Source: Puccinellia tenuiflora | Taxonomy: Eukaryota; Streptophyta; Magnoliopsida; Poales; Poaceae | Direction of reading: 5' to 3' | Assembly (NCBI GenBank): GCA_012064385.1 | Contig: QRDG01001369.1 | Coordinates: forward strand, 120,492-184,491 | DNA: 64,000 nt | Part shown: one piece after another, positions 10,312 to 22,294 of the stretch | Position numbering within the stretch: the stretch's first letter is position 1 | Layout of the letters: each line of letters starts with the position of its first letter | Notes under the pieces: model-generated | What the model was told of the DNA's origin: nothing | Databases searched by the model: none | Seen by the model: the letters and a program-made list of their open reading frames with translations, nothing else | Made by a program: the position numbers and the translations under genes

Positions 10312-12614
10312 TTACTTGGAAAATTCGCATGCTTAATATTTTTAGGGACATAAGTCCAAATATAGATAGAATCTTAGATATGGGATTTCCTCCTCCAAAG
10401 GACTCCCAAAAGTTGTCTTTAGAGGGTGAGGAAATATCTTATCTTGATTCTCTAGTATCTAATGCAATTATCCATGTTTTGTGTGACATAGTTCTCAGGG
10501 TCAATCATGCCTTATGGAAATGCTCATGAGCTATGCATGAAGCTTCAAGATAAATATGGCAAGTCCAAGATTGATGAGGATGATTGTTCTCCTTCCACCT
10601 CTGGACGTGATGAGTTCTCAACTTCTTCTACTTCACCTACATGTGGTAAGCCACAAACAAATGGTATGGTGAGTAGTGCTAGGTATTGCAATGTTGATAC
10701 TGATTTTACTATTGATAATTCTTTGTCTCTATCCCATTGCAATGCTTCATCTATGGACTCTAACACATATAGCTCTATAAATGTTTCACATGATTGTGTT
10801 GATAGTCCATGCATATCATGTAGAAATTGCATGAATAAATCTCATGATAATATGCTAGCTATATCTTGTTGCCATGATCAAAATGCTTGTGTTTCCTCTA
10901 GTCCTTGTGTTCCTAACAATGTAGAGGAAATCCAACTCTCTATAAAACAAGATATTAATTTAAGTGATGCATCAACTAATGGTTCATCTTCATCAACTAT
11001 CTTTTGCCTTATGCTAAATCTACAAGTAATGGTGATGATGATAACAATGATGATGTTGATAATGATGCTCTCTTAGATAAGATGAAAAATGTTGTCCTTC
11101 ATGCTCTTCGTAAAAATGATAATGCTTGCTCTACTTTCTTAAACATCATGTCTATTGTTGATGAAAGTAAAAATGTTATTGATGAGTATGAAGACACCAT
11201 TGAGAAAATGGAAGCTCGTGAGCATGATTATGCCAATGAGATTGCGGACTTCTCTATTGCTCTTGAAGAAGAGCAAGGTCGTAGGTCGACCCTTGAGGAA
11301 ACTCTTGTGGATCTTGAGGAGTCTAGTAATCTAGATATGTCTAAATTAAGAAAAGAACATGATCATGCTCAACCTCTTGTTAAAATATTAAAAACTAAAA
11401 ACGGTGAGCTTGTTGTTGAAAATGTTAGACTTCTTGAGGTTAATGAGAAGCTTGAAAAGGAATTCAAGTCCTTGGAAGGTTCTCTCGCTAATCTCACTAA
11501 GTCTCGTGATCAAGTCCAAGCTCAAATGCTAAAAGAGCTTCCTACTTGTTCTCCTATTGCTATTAATGATGATGCTTGTGCTACTAACTCTACTTCTTGT
11601 GAAGCATCCATTTTAAAGGAGAATGTTGAGCTAAGGGCTCAACTTGAGTTGCTAACTAGCAATTATGGGAAATTGGAAGAAAGTCATAAAAAGCTATCTA
11701 GCTCTCATGATGATCTTCTAGTGTCCCATGATAGGCTAAACTTAGCTCATGAGGCTATCACTACCAAGGTAACATCTAGTGAGCCTCATGTAGACAATGG
11801 CACATCCTCTACTGATAATGCTATATTGACATGTGCTAGTCCTCGTAGTTCATCCACTCACAATGTTGGCACATCTTGTGATGAATTACTTTCCATGCCT
11901 TGTTGATCTAACAATGATGCATCTACCTCCTCTAGTTCTTGTGTTATCACTAACCATGTAGAGGAAAGGAATGAGCTCAAGGCCCAAGCCACTTCTTTGA
12001 AGAAAGGCTTGGTAAAGCGTCATGAAGGGAAGACCACACTTGACAACTTGTTGAGTGTGCAACAATCCCCCAATGACAAGAGTGGACTTGGATTCAACTC
12101 CAACAACAAGAACAAGTCCAAGATTGACAAGAAGAAGGGCCAAGAACAAGTCAAGAATTCAGCCAAGATTACTTGCTTCAAGTGCAAGATCGAAGGGCAC
12201 CATGTTAGAGATTGCCCTATGAAGAATAAGCCTCTCAATGAGAAGCAACTAGGGAAGCGGCCTCTTGTTCAATTTCATGATCAACCACGAGTTGAACAAA
12301 GGCCACCTCCTAAGAAGACTCATGCTATTGCTCCTCAAGTTGAGGAGCCTATTAAGAAGAAAGGGAAGAGTCGGTGTTTCTACCTATGTCGTGAGAAGGG
12401 TCACGTGGCTTCTTCATGCACAAACGGTACCCTATCCAACCCCATTCTAATTGATGATGTTTATTCTCTTAGGAAGGATAGGGTTGGCAATGTGTTTGCC
12501 AAACATGTGGGTGCTCAAAGTGGTGTCAAGAAAAGAACCATTTGGGTACCCAAACCTATTGTGACTAACATCTTAGGACCCAACTTTGTTGGTGACCAAC
12601 AAGCTCAAACTTGA
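10312..12614 (+). pseudogene. Broken gag-like gene with coiled coil and zinc knuckles
   Basis: Three frames make one decayed gag. The first part (10312 to about 10500, starting TWKIRMLN) is a UBN2/DUF4219-like capsid start. A frameshift near 10500 leads into 10507-11076 (SKIDEDDCSPSTSG region). Another near 11010-11070 leads into a long acidic coiled-coil region, 11073-11906. An in-frame TGA at 11904-11906 precedes 11907-12614. A CCHC knuckle is intact (CFKCKIEGHHVRDC). A second, CFYLCREKGHVASSC, has one residue too many between the first two cysteines and is probably defective. The gene start lies in the adjacent inverted segment. The product would package element RNA. No pol frame follows. 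Confidence 0.82.
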
Positions 12615-15600
12615 TCAATAGGTGTGATTGGAGGACATTGGAAACTTGGCTATGTTTTGAAGAAGTAAGGGATCTTCATGGTTATATTTCCTCAAGCCAA
12701 GTCAATTGGATTATCTCATATCTATCCTATACCCAATGTTCCTCCTTGCGGTAACTTGTACTTAACTCATTTACATTGAAAGTTACTTGCCCCCTTTGCA
12801 TGTGTTAGTTTTGTTCCTAGCATGTGTTTGTATATGATGTGCTTCTTTCTTACTTATCTTGAGAAATCAATTATGTGTATGTTAGTTGTGTATCATGTAT
12901 GTGTAAACTTTGTGTTGAGCCTTTTATTGGATCTTGTGTGGATTTTATTTGGCTCTTTTGGGAGATCAATGGACTATACCAATTTTGGGTGAGTGACTTG
13001 CTTTGTGCACTGCACAACCCCAAAAATGTGTATTCATGATGTACACCACATAGTATTGATATAGCAATATTATCTAGTCTCTATGTGTTATGTATGATTC
13101 ATGAGAAATTCAAATTCTATAATGTCCATTAATTTCTCGTGTTAGTTTTTACTTGCCTCTTGTTAGAAAGAAATGGATCATCACGTTATGGGGGAGTAAT
13201 AAGCTATGTGCTTATTACAATTCTAGAAAACATGAACATTTGAGGTTTTGCCACTTGGATGTGATATTGTAAATTATCCTATTCCTATATGGCATGTTTG
13301 CTCGAACAAGTTCCAACTTTATTGAGTGCTTCTATTTGGTTTTCTTTTGGATCTTGTTTGCTTGAGTTTTTCTTGGTGTGGTTTTCCTCAAATATGTATT
13401 TCCATATGCTATTTGAGAAATCATTCGCTCCATATTATTTTAACCATGGCTTTGCCGGTTGGTTCGAATAGTTGGAGCTACCAACAAACTCTATCAAATA
13501 TGGCATTGCTTTAATTCTTATCTTTTGCCATATGATTTATCTTGCGAGGATATTCTTGGATATCACTATCACCGGGAAAATATTTCCTTTTACTCATTGT
13601 CCTTGGACAATTGATATTCATGTTCGCGGTAGAATATTTGTGATTATCCTTCGTTGGCCTTTGCTCTTATTTGCCTTATCTCTTGCCAAGTTTTTATTTT
13701 GCGTTGACTCCCTTTGTCTTCCTTGCCTCTTGTGGATCTTTATGTCTTATTGATCTTGTTAGTGCTTTAAATGGCATATGAGGAGTAATGAACACTTGTG
13801 TGTGAGTTTTGTATTCAAATGCAAATCCTAAAGATAATGCACGAATCTTGGGGGAGCTTTTCTTTATTATTTAGAACACTATCTTATCAATTGATATTTG
13901 ATCCTTTCAATTGGCATTTAATTTCTTTCCTTGGTGTTTATGGAAGACAAACCTTTTCCTTTTGTGCTTTGTGCCATCATGAAAAGTGTAGAGAGTGTTT
14001 GGGTTGTTTGTTGCAACCTTGCTCTTTCTAGGGAGTTGCTTTATCATTTCTCAGTTTGTGTCTTATCTTCTTAAATGAGAAAACAAAATGAGCATTTTTT
14101 TATCTTATCTTCTATGCTCATTGATCTTGCTTAGGTACCTTCAATTGTATCTATTGAAATTTTATATCTCATCCATAGATATTTGTTTCAATTGGTATCT
14201 CTTATGGGAGCTTTGATACCTTGTTTCTTGATTTCATTTTACTTGATGTCTTTCAAGTAATACTCTTCGCTTGGTATCTTTGGCTTTTGCGGGTATCTTA
14301 TTTTCAATTGGCGTCTTATCTCGCATATGTTGTTTGATTTGATTCCTATTGATACCTCACTTCATGTGTTGATGTGTTGAAATCAATCATTGGTTGTTTT
14401 TGATGTTTCCTTGATCATGTGTTGATTTGGATTTTGATATAATTTGGACAACCTTTTCGTGTCACACCTTGGTGTGGCTACTTTTCGTTTACTTGGTGTT
14501 TGTGTCCAAATTGTATCTTTTTGGTTCAAGAAAGTCTTTGCATGCATATTTATTAATATATATATCTTATGGCATGCTTGTCTTTTTGTTCCAATATATA
14601 GGGTATACTCCACCAAAGCCTAAATCGGCTAAGATGTGCATGAAATTCAATTTCATATCTATATTCACATATTTATGTGGAGTGTGTCCTATATATTGTA
14701 GTGTATCTAACTACTATGGGACCCAATGAGTTTGGGAACCATTTTGTACTTGAATTGTGTTTTAGGTACAATGGAGATGCATCGGATGCTTGCCTCATTC
14801 ATAAGGAAGATGTTCTCACCATGTGATTATAGGAGTCAGGCTACGATGATTAACGAACTCTCATCTTCTTCATCACCAATGACATCTCGGTAACAAGTAT
14901 CTATCCCATGCATATTTTTCTAGTTTCAACCTTGTGTAGGTTGCGTCTTGGCATGAAATGCTTTTATATGCAATTGTTGTGGTTTTGGCCTATTTCCTTC
15001 ACTTTGTATATCTTTGTGATATTTGTGTTGAAATTGCAAAAAATCTTTCCTTCAATTGATATCCTCTTGGTGATACTTGTTGCCTTATCTCAAAGCGTCT
15101 CCACTATCTCTTGTTCCCTTAGTGATATGTGTGATGTCTTTGATGTGTTTGAAGTTCGTCTATATACAATAAGATAAATTTGAGCTATGTGATATGCTTT
15201 TAAGCAATAATCTTATTTGTATATTTATGGCTTCCCTTTGGATACCTTGTTCTCTTCTTCTCTGACCATTTCGTATGTACATGTTTCTTTGTGGGTGTAT
15301 ATCATCAATGATTTATCTACTTAGAAACATATACATATGAGAGAGGTAACTTTTTCAATTGGTATCCTTTTCTTTTAGAGTCACCTTGATTATTATCTTT
15401 GATTCTTTGGTGGCTTCAAAAAGAAATTCGCTCCTGAGTGCTTGTCTTACCATTATTTGCATTTTTACGCACTCATATTTTATTGAAGATCTTCGACTTC
15501 ATGCTTATCATGGTGAGCATGTTGATTTGTATTGCCTAAATGTTCTTACTAGCTCTTGGCTTTTTCAATTGGTTTTAGTTTCCAATTGGTACCCTTGAGC

Positions 15601-16380
15601 TTGTGAACATATTCTTTTTCTTTAAAGATCTTCTTTGCATCTTGTGTGTTGGCAAGACATGATGTGCGTTTTGTCTCTCATTTGGTTAAGGCTATGATGA
15701 TGATCTATCTCATCCCTCTTTTTGTCTTACCAAACAAATTGTCTTGTCACACACACTTATGCTCGGTTGGGCATCTCTTATGGAATCTTTTCAATTATTA
15801 TCTTCTCATGATTCAACCATATCTTTGGTGCAAGTGCTATGTTTTGCTTTAGTTTTATGCACTCGTGCACTTGTTGTGTGTTCTAGATGCTTATGGGGGA
15901 GTGAGGATTCCATATTTGTCCACTCTTCAATAGTGCATGAACATTGGGGAGTTTCTCCATTTTCATTTAGAACACTCTTTTCGGATCTTTTCGATTGCTT
16001 TTCTTCCTTTGGGGAGATGTTTAAAAAAGGGATGTCATCTTATTTGCAATCTTTAGATGCTCCAATATAGTTTGATTTCCTCCACCTATTCTTCATTGAA
16101 TATGTGCATTTGATTTCACTTATATCTTGAGAAATGCACACCTTATGGAGGAACTCATATTATATCGGCCTCCTAAATTTTTCCTCCCATTTCGGCAATA
16201 GATGCCAATGGGGGAGAAGTTTAGAGGGTTTAAGGGAATTTGGTTTTATGCTTTTGTTTGGTTCTTAAGCATTTGCCTATATGCTCTTGCGTGCTTGCTT
16301 GTGTGTCTTGCAAGTATGCTTTATTCATTATATAAACCCTCTTAAAAGGGATTGTCATCAATTACCAAAATGGGGGAGAT
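12615..16380 (+). other. Long non-coding interior of the Sirevirus-like element
   Basis: These 3.77 kb have a strong T bias on the plus strand and only short frames rich in Leu and Phe; none resembles a pol domain. It holds repeated TGGGGGAG motifs (13189, 13849, 15894, 16209, 16371) and dispersed CAATTGGTATC-like motifs (for example around 13888-13925, 14191, 15354 and 15564-15595). Loss or replacement of pol is characteristic of large non-autonomous derivatives. Confidence 0.7.
16369..16380 (+). other. Polypurine tract of the Sirevirus-like element
   Basis: AATGGGGGAGAT abuts the 3' LTR start TGAAAGAGC at 16381, the expected location of the plus-strand primer. Confidence 0.85.
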
Positions 16381-17399
16381 TGAAAGAGCATGGTTGCCCC
16401 CATGTGTGGTTTTGGTAATTAATGACAATCTCTATGGACTACTGTGTGCTTTGAGTTATACTTGTAGGATTGGTCCATAGCAATGCTTGTACTCCATATG
16501 TTGGAGTCAAGGCTAAAAGAAGAAGATTACATGTTGATTAAGGCTAAGTGCAAGATGATCAACACACAAGGCTAGGGATGTACCATGAGGGATCGTATGA
16601 TCCCATGGTATGGTAAGCAATCGTCAATATAGCCTTGTGAACTAACCCATGATCTATGTGCTTGTATCTCTATGTGTGGTTAGGCATTTCTTCATGAGCA
16701 TGCAACGAAAGGGATATCCTATGTAGCCCATGGAGGATGGCGTCACGTGGTGATTGTCATCAAGATAAAGGCCAAGTGAAGTTATATCGAAGAGTGTCTC
16801 TCCCATCTTGGTGTATGGGGGAGCACGTTGCGAGACTTCACCGATGGGAGCGCAATCAAGAAAGGTGGTCCATCTTGAGAAGACAAAGATCATCATCATC
16901 TAGCTCAAGTGGATTATGCGCAAGGCAAAGGTATGATCTTGATAGGGTTTCTATTTTACCGGTCTCATGTTGTCAGTTGAGAGACCGGGTTATAGGATAG
17001 ATAGCCATACTATCAAGAGGGGCTCTCGAGCGAGTATCTTGATCGTATCATCGTAGAGAGCTCAAACCTTTGCATCCTTGGCATCATCTTTATTGATTCT
17101 TATTTGGCTCTTATCGTGGTGTGCTCTTGGTGCTTGCCGTGCTTTTCATGACAAGGCCAAGTTCACCGAAAACGGATTTCGTATGCATCTTCTCTTGCAT
17201 TTTCGGTTTTGGAGATTCTGCCGGTCTATCCGTGCGGAAGGTTTTAATCTTCCATTTATTAGCAAAATCTCCCTTGCTTGGTTTCAATATTTCTGCTTTT
17301 TGTTGGGTAGCTCTTGTCGTCCTCTTTCCAACAAAATTGGATTACCTCGATCGGAGTTTCCTAGCAAAAGTTATTCAGTTTCAGGGTTTTGTTATTTTT

Positions 17400-17830
17400 C
17401 TCTGTGCAGCGGTAGTACCGCCGCCTCCGGAAGCAGTACCGCCGGTGGTACCGCCAGCACCACTGCCAGGGAGGTGCTCTATTATCCCTCAGCGGCAGTA
17501 CCGCCACCTCTGGCGGTAGTACTGCTCCTGAGGACTTTGAGCCCTCTCCTGGGCTGTGCAGCACCGCCAGCACTGCCGCCAGGGAGGTGCTCTGTTAGCC
17601 CTCAGCGGCAGTACCGCCGCCTCTGGCGGCAGTACCGCTGCTGGGGACTTTGAGCCCTCTCCTGGGCCGTGCAGCACTGCCGCCGTTGATACCCTCTGTT
17701 TCACCCCAGCGGCAGTACCGCCGCCTCTGGCGGCAGTACCGCCAGTGCAGGCTCGTTTGCTAGCCGTTGGTGGGCTGAAACGCGTGGGGCGGTAGTACCG
17801 CCGCCTTTGGCGGTAGTACCGCCCCTGCGT
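17400..17830 (+). repeat. Palindrome cluster GGCGGTAGTACCGCC in the LTR
   Basis: Many copies of short palindromes with 6-7-base arms (GGCGGTA / TACCGCC and variants such as GCGGCAGTACCGCC), interleaved with a block containing GACTTTGAGCCCTCTCCTGGGC that occurs three times. The cluster lies just upstream of the TATA-like motif. Sirevirus LTRs are reported to carry palindromic repeats in this regulatory zone; the match here is by character, not by sequence search. Confidence 0.8.
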
Positions 17831-17865
17831 GAATCTACCCCCAACGGTTGGATTTTGGGGCAACC

Positions 17866-17872
17866 TATTTAA
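17866..17872 (+). promoter_or_regulatory. LTR TATA-like motif
   Basis: TATTTAA, about 40 bases after the last GGCGGTAGTACCGCC palindrome, conserved with 9192-9198. Confidence 0.45.
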
Positions 17873-18872
17873 GGGGCCTTCTTCCCCAATGGTTGCCCAA
17901 CTCTTTTGCACTCTCTCTCTCCTCCATTGTTTACCTTCTTGAGAGCTTGCTTCCTCTCCATCCCTCCATGATTCTTGCCTCCTTTTAGAGGGAAAAGAGA
18001 GAGGAGATCTAGATCTACCACTTCACCAAGCCATATCTCCTCTAAGTGAGGGGAAGCCTTTAGATCTAGATCTTGGAGTTGCATTGGGTTTCTCCTTTGT
18101 TCTTCCTCTCAAATCCCTTCCTAGCATTTGTTGCTCTGGTTGGATTTCGGAGAGAGGGACTTGACCACTTAGTGTGTTCTTGCCATTGCATTTGGTGCAT
18201 CGGTTTGAGTTCCCCACGGTGATACGTGGGATTGAAGTTCAAGAAGCTTGTTACTCTTGGGTGCATAGGGCTCCCAAGAGCTTGTGCCTCTTGGGTGCAT
18301 TGTGCACCCTAGACGGTTGTGTGTGCTACGGGAGCCTCCTATTGTATGGAGGTAGGCTCGGGCAAATTGTACGGGTTTGGTCAACGCCCTCAATAAGACC
18401 TCATTGTACGGGTTTGGTCAACGCCCTCAAGACGACCTCATAGTGGATGAGCAAATCCCCCATCGGGTATTCCCCACGGAAGGAGCTCACGGAGAATAGG
18501 GTGAGCACAGACGTGCTTGTAGGAGGGCCAAGGAGCCTCCACACCTCTCCAACGTAGACGTACTTCCATTGGGAAGGAACTACGGGAAACAAACCTCCGT
18601 CTCCACTTATGTCGGTTATCTCTATAACCAAACCCCTTTACTTATGCATTTACCTTGTGATAGCCATCGAGCTTGAAGTACTATATATCTTGCTATCCTT
18701 GTTGTTTATCTTGCCTAGCATAAGTTGTTGGTGCACATAGGTGAACCTAGTATATTACGTTTTGTGCTTGATAAATTAAACGCTAGTTTTATTCCGCATT
18801 TATTCAAGCCCTAAGCGTAAAAGTTTTAAAGCACCTATTCACCCCCCCTCTAGGCAACATCTTGTTCTTTTA

Positions 18873-19083
18873 GCAACGTTGGTCGACGTCTCAAAATCAT
18901 GACTAGCGGATCCTTGTAGCAGCTCATTGTACCGATCATAGTCGCGCAGGTGGGAGTAGAGGGAGATCGGTGTGGTCGCCACGCCAAGCACAACGACCAG
19001 GGCGTTATAGCCTGAGCCAAGTCCCGCGAGGATGAAGGAGACATGTTCAAGATCTGTGATGGGGCACTCGGCAGCAGCGAGTT
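18873..19083 (-). pseudogene. Fragment of a Copia gag
   Basis: The minus strand encodes an open stretch with a UBN2-type gag signature: CPITDLEHVSFILAGLGSGY followed by TTPISLYSHLRDYDRYNELLQG. It is cut on the plus-strand left by the Sirevirus-like element and on the right by the Tat LTR. It probably belonged to an older Copia element that served as an insertion target. It is too short to place in a lineage. Confidence 0.75.
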
Positions 19084-19711
19084 TGTTGGGGATATAAACC
19101 CCGTATACCCGAAAGAAGCCAAAACTTCCGAGGACTCCAGTCGGCCACTCCCAGACGGATCCCGCCGTCCGGCTCCAGCAACTTCGTCCGGCTAGAGCAG
19201 CCGGCCTCTACCCACCGACCGGTCCGTACTGGTAGGCCCGAATCATCCAGCCCCTGTCGGGCGTTACCGTTACAACGTAATGATGAGATAGCTCCAGCCG
19301 GCTCCAGATCGTAGTGATGTCATAGGGGTAAACATGTAATCTCCCTGTAACCCAAAACCCTAGCCGCTGCCTATATAAGGCGTGCAGGGGCCTCCTGCGC
19401 GGGGGCTCTCGGATTCACACACACAGACATACGGAGATCACCATCTTCCACCTCCAGCCGGCTTGACAACTCAAGCCGGCACCACCGCAATACAGCTCCA
19501 GGAGCAACCTTTGTAACCTGAATCTGTGATCAAGTAATACAAGCAAGAACAGCAGGACGTAGGGGTGTTACCTCCACCAGGAGGGCCCCGAACCTGGGTA
19601 ACTAGCGTGTGTTTGCATGTTTGTTGCCCAATCCCGCGCGAGCATCCGATCGTCGCCTGCCCCACACTCTTTTCCGTCTCTGATGGATATGCCGTGCTAC
19701 CCACCACGACA
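19084..19711 (+). repeat. 5' LTR of the Tat element
   Basis: 628 bases from TGTTGGGGATATAAACCCC to CCACCACGACA, directly before the PBS. A TATATAA box lies at 19373-19379. The last 170 bases are very close to the 3' LTR, but the first half matches poorly. Confidence 0.85.
19373..19379 (+). promoter_or_regulatory. TATA box of the Tat LTR
   Basis: CTATATAAGG, conserved as CTATATAAAGC in the 3' LTR at about 39848. It is the likely promoter for the genomic RNA. Confidence 0.55.
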
Positions 19712-19730
19712 TTTGGCGCCCACCGTGGGG
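19712..19730 (+). other. Primer-binding site of the Tat element
   Basis: TTTGGCGCCCACCGTGGGG follows the LTR end. It is the usual PBS form of many grass Gypsy elements; I do not assign the tRNA with certainty. Confidence 0.75.
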
Positions 19731-21500
19731 CTCGCGGCGAACGGAGTCACGTTCTGCGCGGGATCCCGGACTGTGGATGGTCGGCGGATCGTCTCCGGCC
19801 TCGTGCTCTCCATCGGCTCCGTCGGCTGCGTCCTCGACAACACCAACAGCTTCGCCGACGTGGACGTCGCCAGCGGAGGAGCGGTCGTCACCCTTGGTGA
19901 TTTCCACGTCTACGTCGCCGTCGCCGCTCTGGAGTACCCGGAGGTGGTCTACTCGAGCTTGGCTCCTTCGATCTTCGACGCCAGCACCTGCAATGACGAC
20001 TCCGCCTCCGGCTACCTCAACTCTGGCGACGCAGACCGCGACGTCACCAAGCTCAACGTCTACGCCGAGGTGCACATGGTCGAGCACGCGGCGGCAGGAG
20101 GCCCCGTCACCACTACTGTTCATGAAGCTGGCGAACCTTCGCGCTACCAGCGCAACCTGGAGGCCGACTTCGAGCTGCTGAGCACCCCCATCGCGCCGAG
20201 TGCTGATCCAGTCAAGGCGGCGGCTAAACTCGAGAGGATGCGGCAGCAGATCTACGACAAGGCGCTAAACCTTGCGTCGACACAACGCCGGCTCAGCGCC
20301 ACAATTCGCGAGTACAATTCTGCACACGGCATCGAGCAGGCGGACCGCAACGCGGAGAAGCTGAATGAAGTTAGGCGCAAAGGAGGAGATCTTGGTGGCG
20401 CCATGAACCGTGCCGGCCAGGCGCATGACCTCACCGACCTCAGCTTCCCCGAGTACAGCTGTCCTACGCAAAACATGAGGGCGGCGGAAGCAGCGGCCGC
20501 CGAGCTGCCCTATCTCCAAGGCGAAGAACTACATCAACAAATGCGCCGGGTTCGACAACTCATCAACACGGCCAACCGGCAGCAGCGCGAAACGGAGGCA
20601 ACGGCGAGCAAGGGGCATCATGAGCCGCCTCCAGGCTACGATGCAGCCGGCAAGTCCAAGCAAGGTGCAGAAGCATCATCCACGAGCCGCGGAAGGGCGA
20701 AGGACAAGCAAACACGAGTTCATCGCGAGGGGAGCGCGAGCTCGCATCCTCGTGATCACGGCCGCGATCCGGCTGGACGACGCGAAGACGGCAACCGGAG
20801 CGAGCCTCGAGCCGGACGGAACGTCAAGGAGCGAGTCGGTCACAAGGTCACCATCGACGAACGCCTGGGGCCGCTGGGACCCGAAACCAGCGACGACGCA
20901 CGCCACCGCATCGACGTGCTCAAGCTGTCAAGCATCATCGAAGAAGAAGACATCGCTGCTCATCGCTGTTTCGGACCCCGCATTCGGAGCGAGCGATTCC
21001 CGAAGGGATTCACTCTCCCCAGGGACACACCCAAGTACAACGGCACCGCGAAGCCGGAAGACTGGCTCGCCGACTACGTCACGGCGGTCAACATCGCAGG
21101 CGGCAACAAGCGGGTAGCCGTGCGCTACGTGCCACTCATGCTCCAGGGGTCGGCACGGACTTGGCTCAACAGCCTTCCGAAGGAGAGCGTCAACAGCTGG
21201 CTGGACTTCGAGGAAGTGTTCAACCGCAATTTCACCGGCACCTACTTGCGCCCTGGCAACGCACAGCTGCTCGCGCTGTGCAAGCAGAAGGACGGCGAGT
21301 CGGACCGAGCCTACCTCACCCGATGGACAAGCCTCCGCAACTCCTGCGAGGGAGTAATCGAACTCCAAGCCGTCCAGTACTTCATCCAAGGCTGCCGAGA
21401 CCAGACGCTGCTCAAGCATCGGCTCCTGAGGAAGAGCCCGAAGACCATGGCAGAACTCATGGCATCGCCGACGAGTACGCCACCGCCGACGCGGGCATGA
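19712..21500 (+). pseudogene. Tat gag, N-terminal and capsid part
   Basis: The frame is open from inside the LTR to 21500. In-frame Met codons downstream of the PBS lie at 20076 and 20238, so the true start is uncertain. The acidic/helical N-terminal part is followed by a basic, Arg/Ser-rich linker (about 20600-20830). A retrotransposon gag (PF03732-like) domain follows at about 20960-21440, with FPKGFTLPRDTPKYNGTAKP, GSARTWLNSLP, FEEVFNRNFTGTY and LTRWTSLRNSCEGV. Gag forms the particle that packages RNA. Near 21460 a small deletion shifts the frame; the true continuation lies in the next frame to about 22290. Confidence 0.85.
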
Positions 21501-22294
21501 CCAACCCGATCCGACTCGACGAAGCCGGAAGAATCATCACGACGGAGCCGGCTGCACGCCGCAGCCGGACGGAGAACCAAGATGGAGGAAAATCGGCCCG
21601 GAGAGATTCCGACGCGGCCGGCAAGCGCAAGTCTGCAGACGACCGTGTCGAGTCCAAGGTCGTCGCCACGACCGAGGGAAGGCCGGCAGGAGGCTTCGAC
21701 AACCGCCGCATGAGGACGAGCGGCGACATGCGCCGGACAAGGGCGAGGAACAACTACGACTACATGCTCGATCAACCGTGCCGGAACCATGGCGACCGGC
21801 CAGCGAACCACACCGTCAGGCAGTGTACCCTTGGACGCCCAAGGCCGCCACCGTACGAGCGACGAAATCCGCCCCCGCCTCGGGGTGAAGCCGGGCAGGA
21901 TGATCAAGGACGCGACGACAGGCGACGTGAAGACAGGAATCGAGATGATCGCCAACGCGAGGAACAGAGGAGGGAGCGCCTTCCATCTCCGCCTCCAAGG
22001 GGTCCAGACGGCTACCAGAATCCGGATGCCGCCTACATCGTATTCGTCAGCGAGCGCGACGACAAACGAAGCCGGCGCGAACGGTTCAAGGAAGTGAACG
22101 CGGTGGTTCCACCTGTTCCCCAGTACCTCAACTGGTCGCAGGAGCCGATCACGTGGGACCGCCGCGACCACCCGGAACTGATGCCCAACCCAGGCTATGC
22201 TCTAGTCCTGGAGCCCATGATCTCCACCAACGCGCTTGCACCTTCTCGCGCGTCCTCATCGACGGGGCAGCAGCATCAACATCCTCTACCGTGA
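21461..22294 (+). pseudogene. Tat gag, nucleocapsid part, with first copy of a duplication
   Basis: This is the continuation of gag after the frameshift (ADEYATADAGMTNPIRLDEA...). It includes a Cys/His cluster (CRNHGDRPANHTVRQC) resembling the Tat nucleocapsid finger, then a very charged Arg/Asp/Glu tract. From 21876 it enters the first copy of a tandem duplication of about 500 bases. In this copy the protease motif region is frameshifted by missing bases near 22262-22270, and the frame ends at 22294. The duplicated second copy at 22376-22876 leads into the readable protease. Confidence 0.75.

Larger units (their letters stand above)
8952..18872 (+). mobile_element. Non-autonomous Copia element with Sirevirus-like traits
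   Basis: The element reads on the plus strand: truncated 5' LTR, gag-like gene, long non-coding interior, PPT and a complete 2492-base 3' LTR (16381-18872, TGAAAGAGC...TCTTTTA). The PBS is of the initiator-tRNA-Met Copia type. No protease, integrase or RT is present, so it must depend on enzymes from another element. Palindromic LTR repeats and several copies of the PPT motif match traits reported for Sireviruses; the assignment is inferred. The left LTR lacks its first 1.25 kb, and a segment of about 424 bases spanning LTR end, PBS and gag start is inverted. Confidence 0.82.
16381..18872 (+). repeat. 3' LTR of the Sirevirus-like element
   Basis: 2492 bases, from TGAAAGAGCATGG to TTGTTCTTTTA, with near-matching terminal inverted ends (TGAAAGA / TCTTTTA). 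It contains a palindrome-rich block at 17400-17830, a TATTTAA motif at 17866-17872 and a pyrimidine-rich stretch after it. The tail has the CACCTATTCACCCCCCTCTAGG block common at ends of this grass LTR type. Confidence 0.88.

Noticed and set aside
13289..16070. Hydrophobic Leu/Phe-rich short frames as membrane proteins
   Set aside because: They come from the T-rich strand of a non-coding retrotransposon interior; many short, overlapping frames with no conserved start or domain.
17361..17911. Frames in the palindrome-rich LTR as protein
   Set aside because: Repeated Gly/Ala/Val/Pro strings come from the GGCGGTAGTACCGCC array in several frames on both strands.
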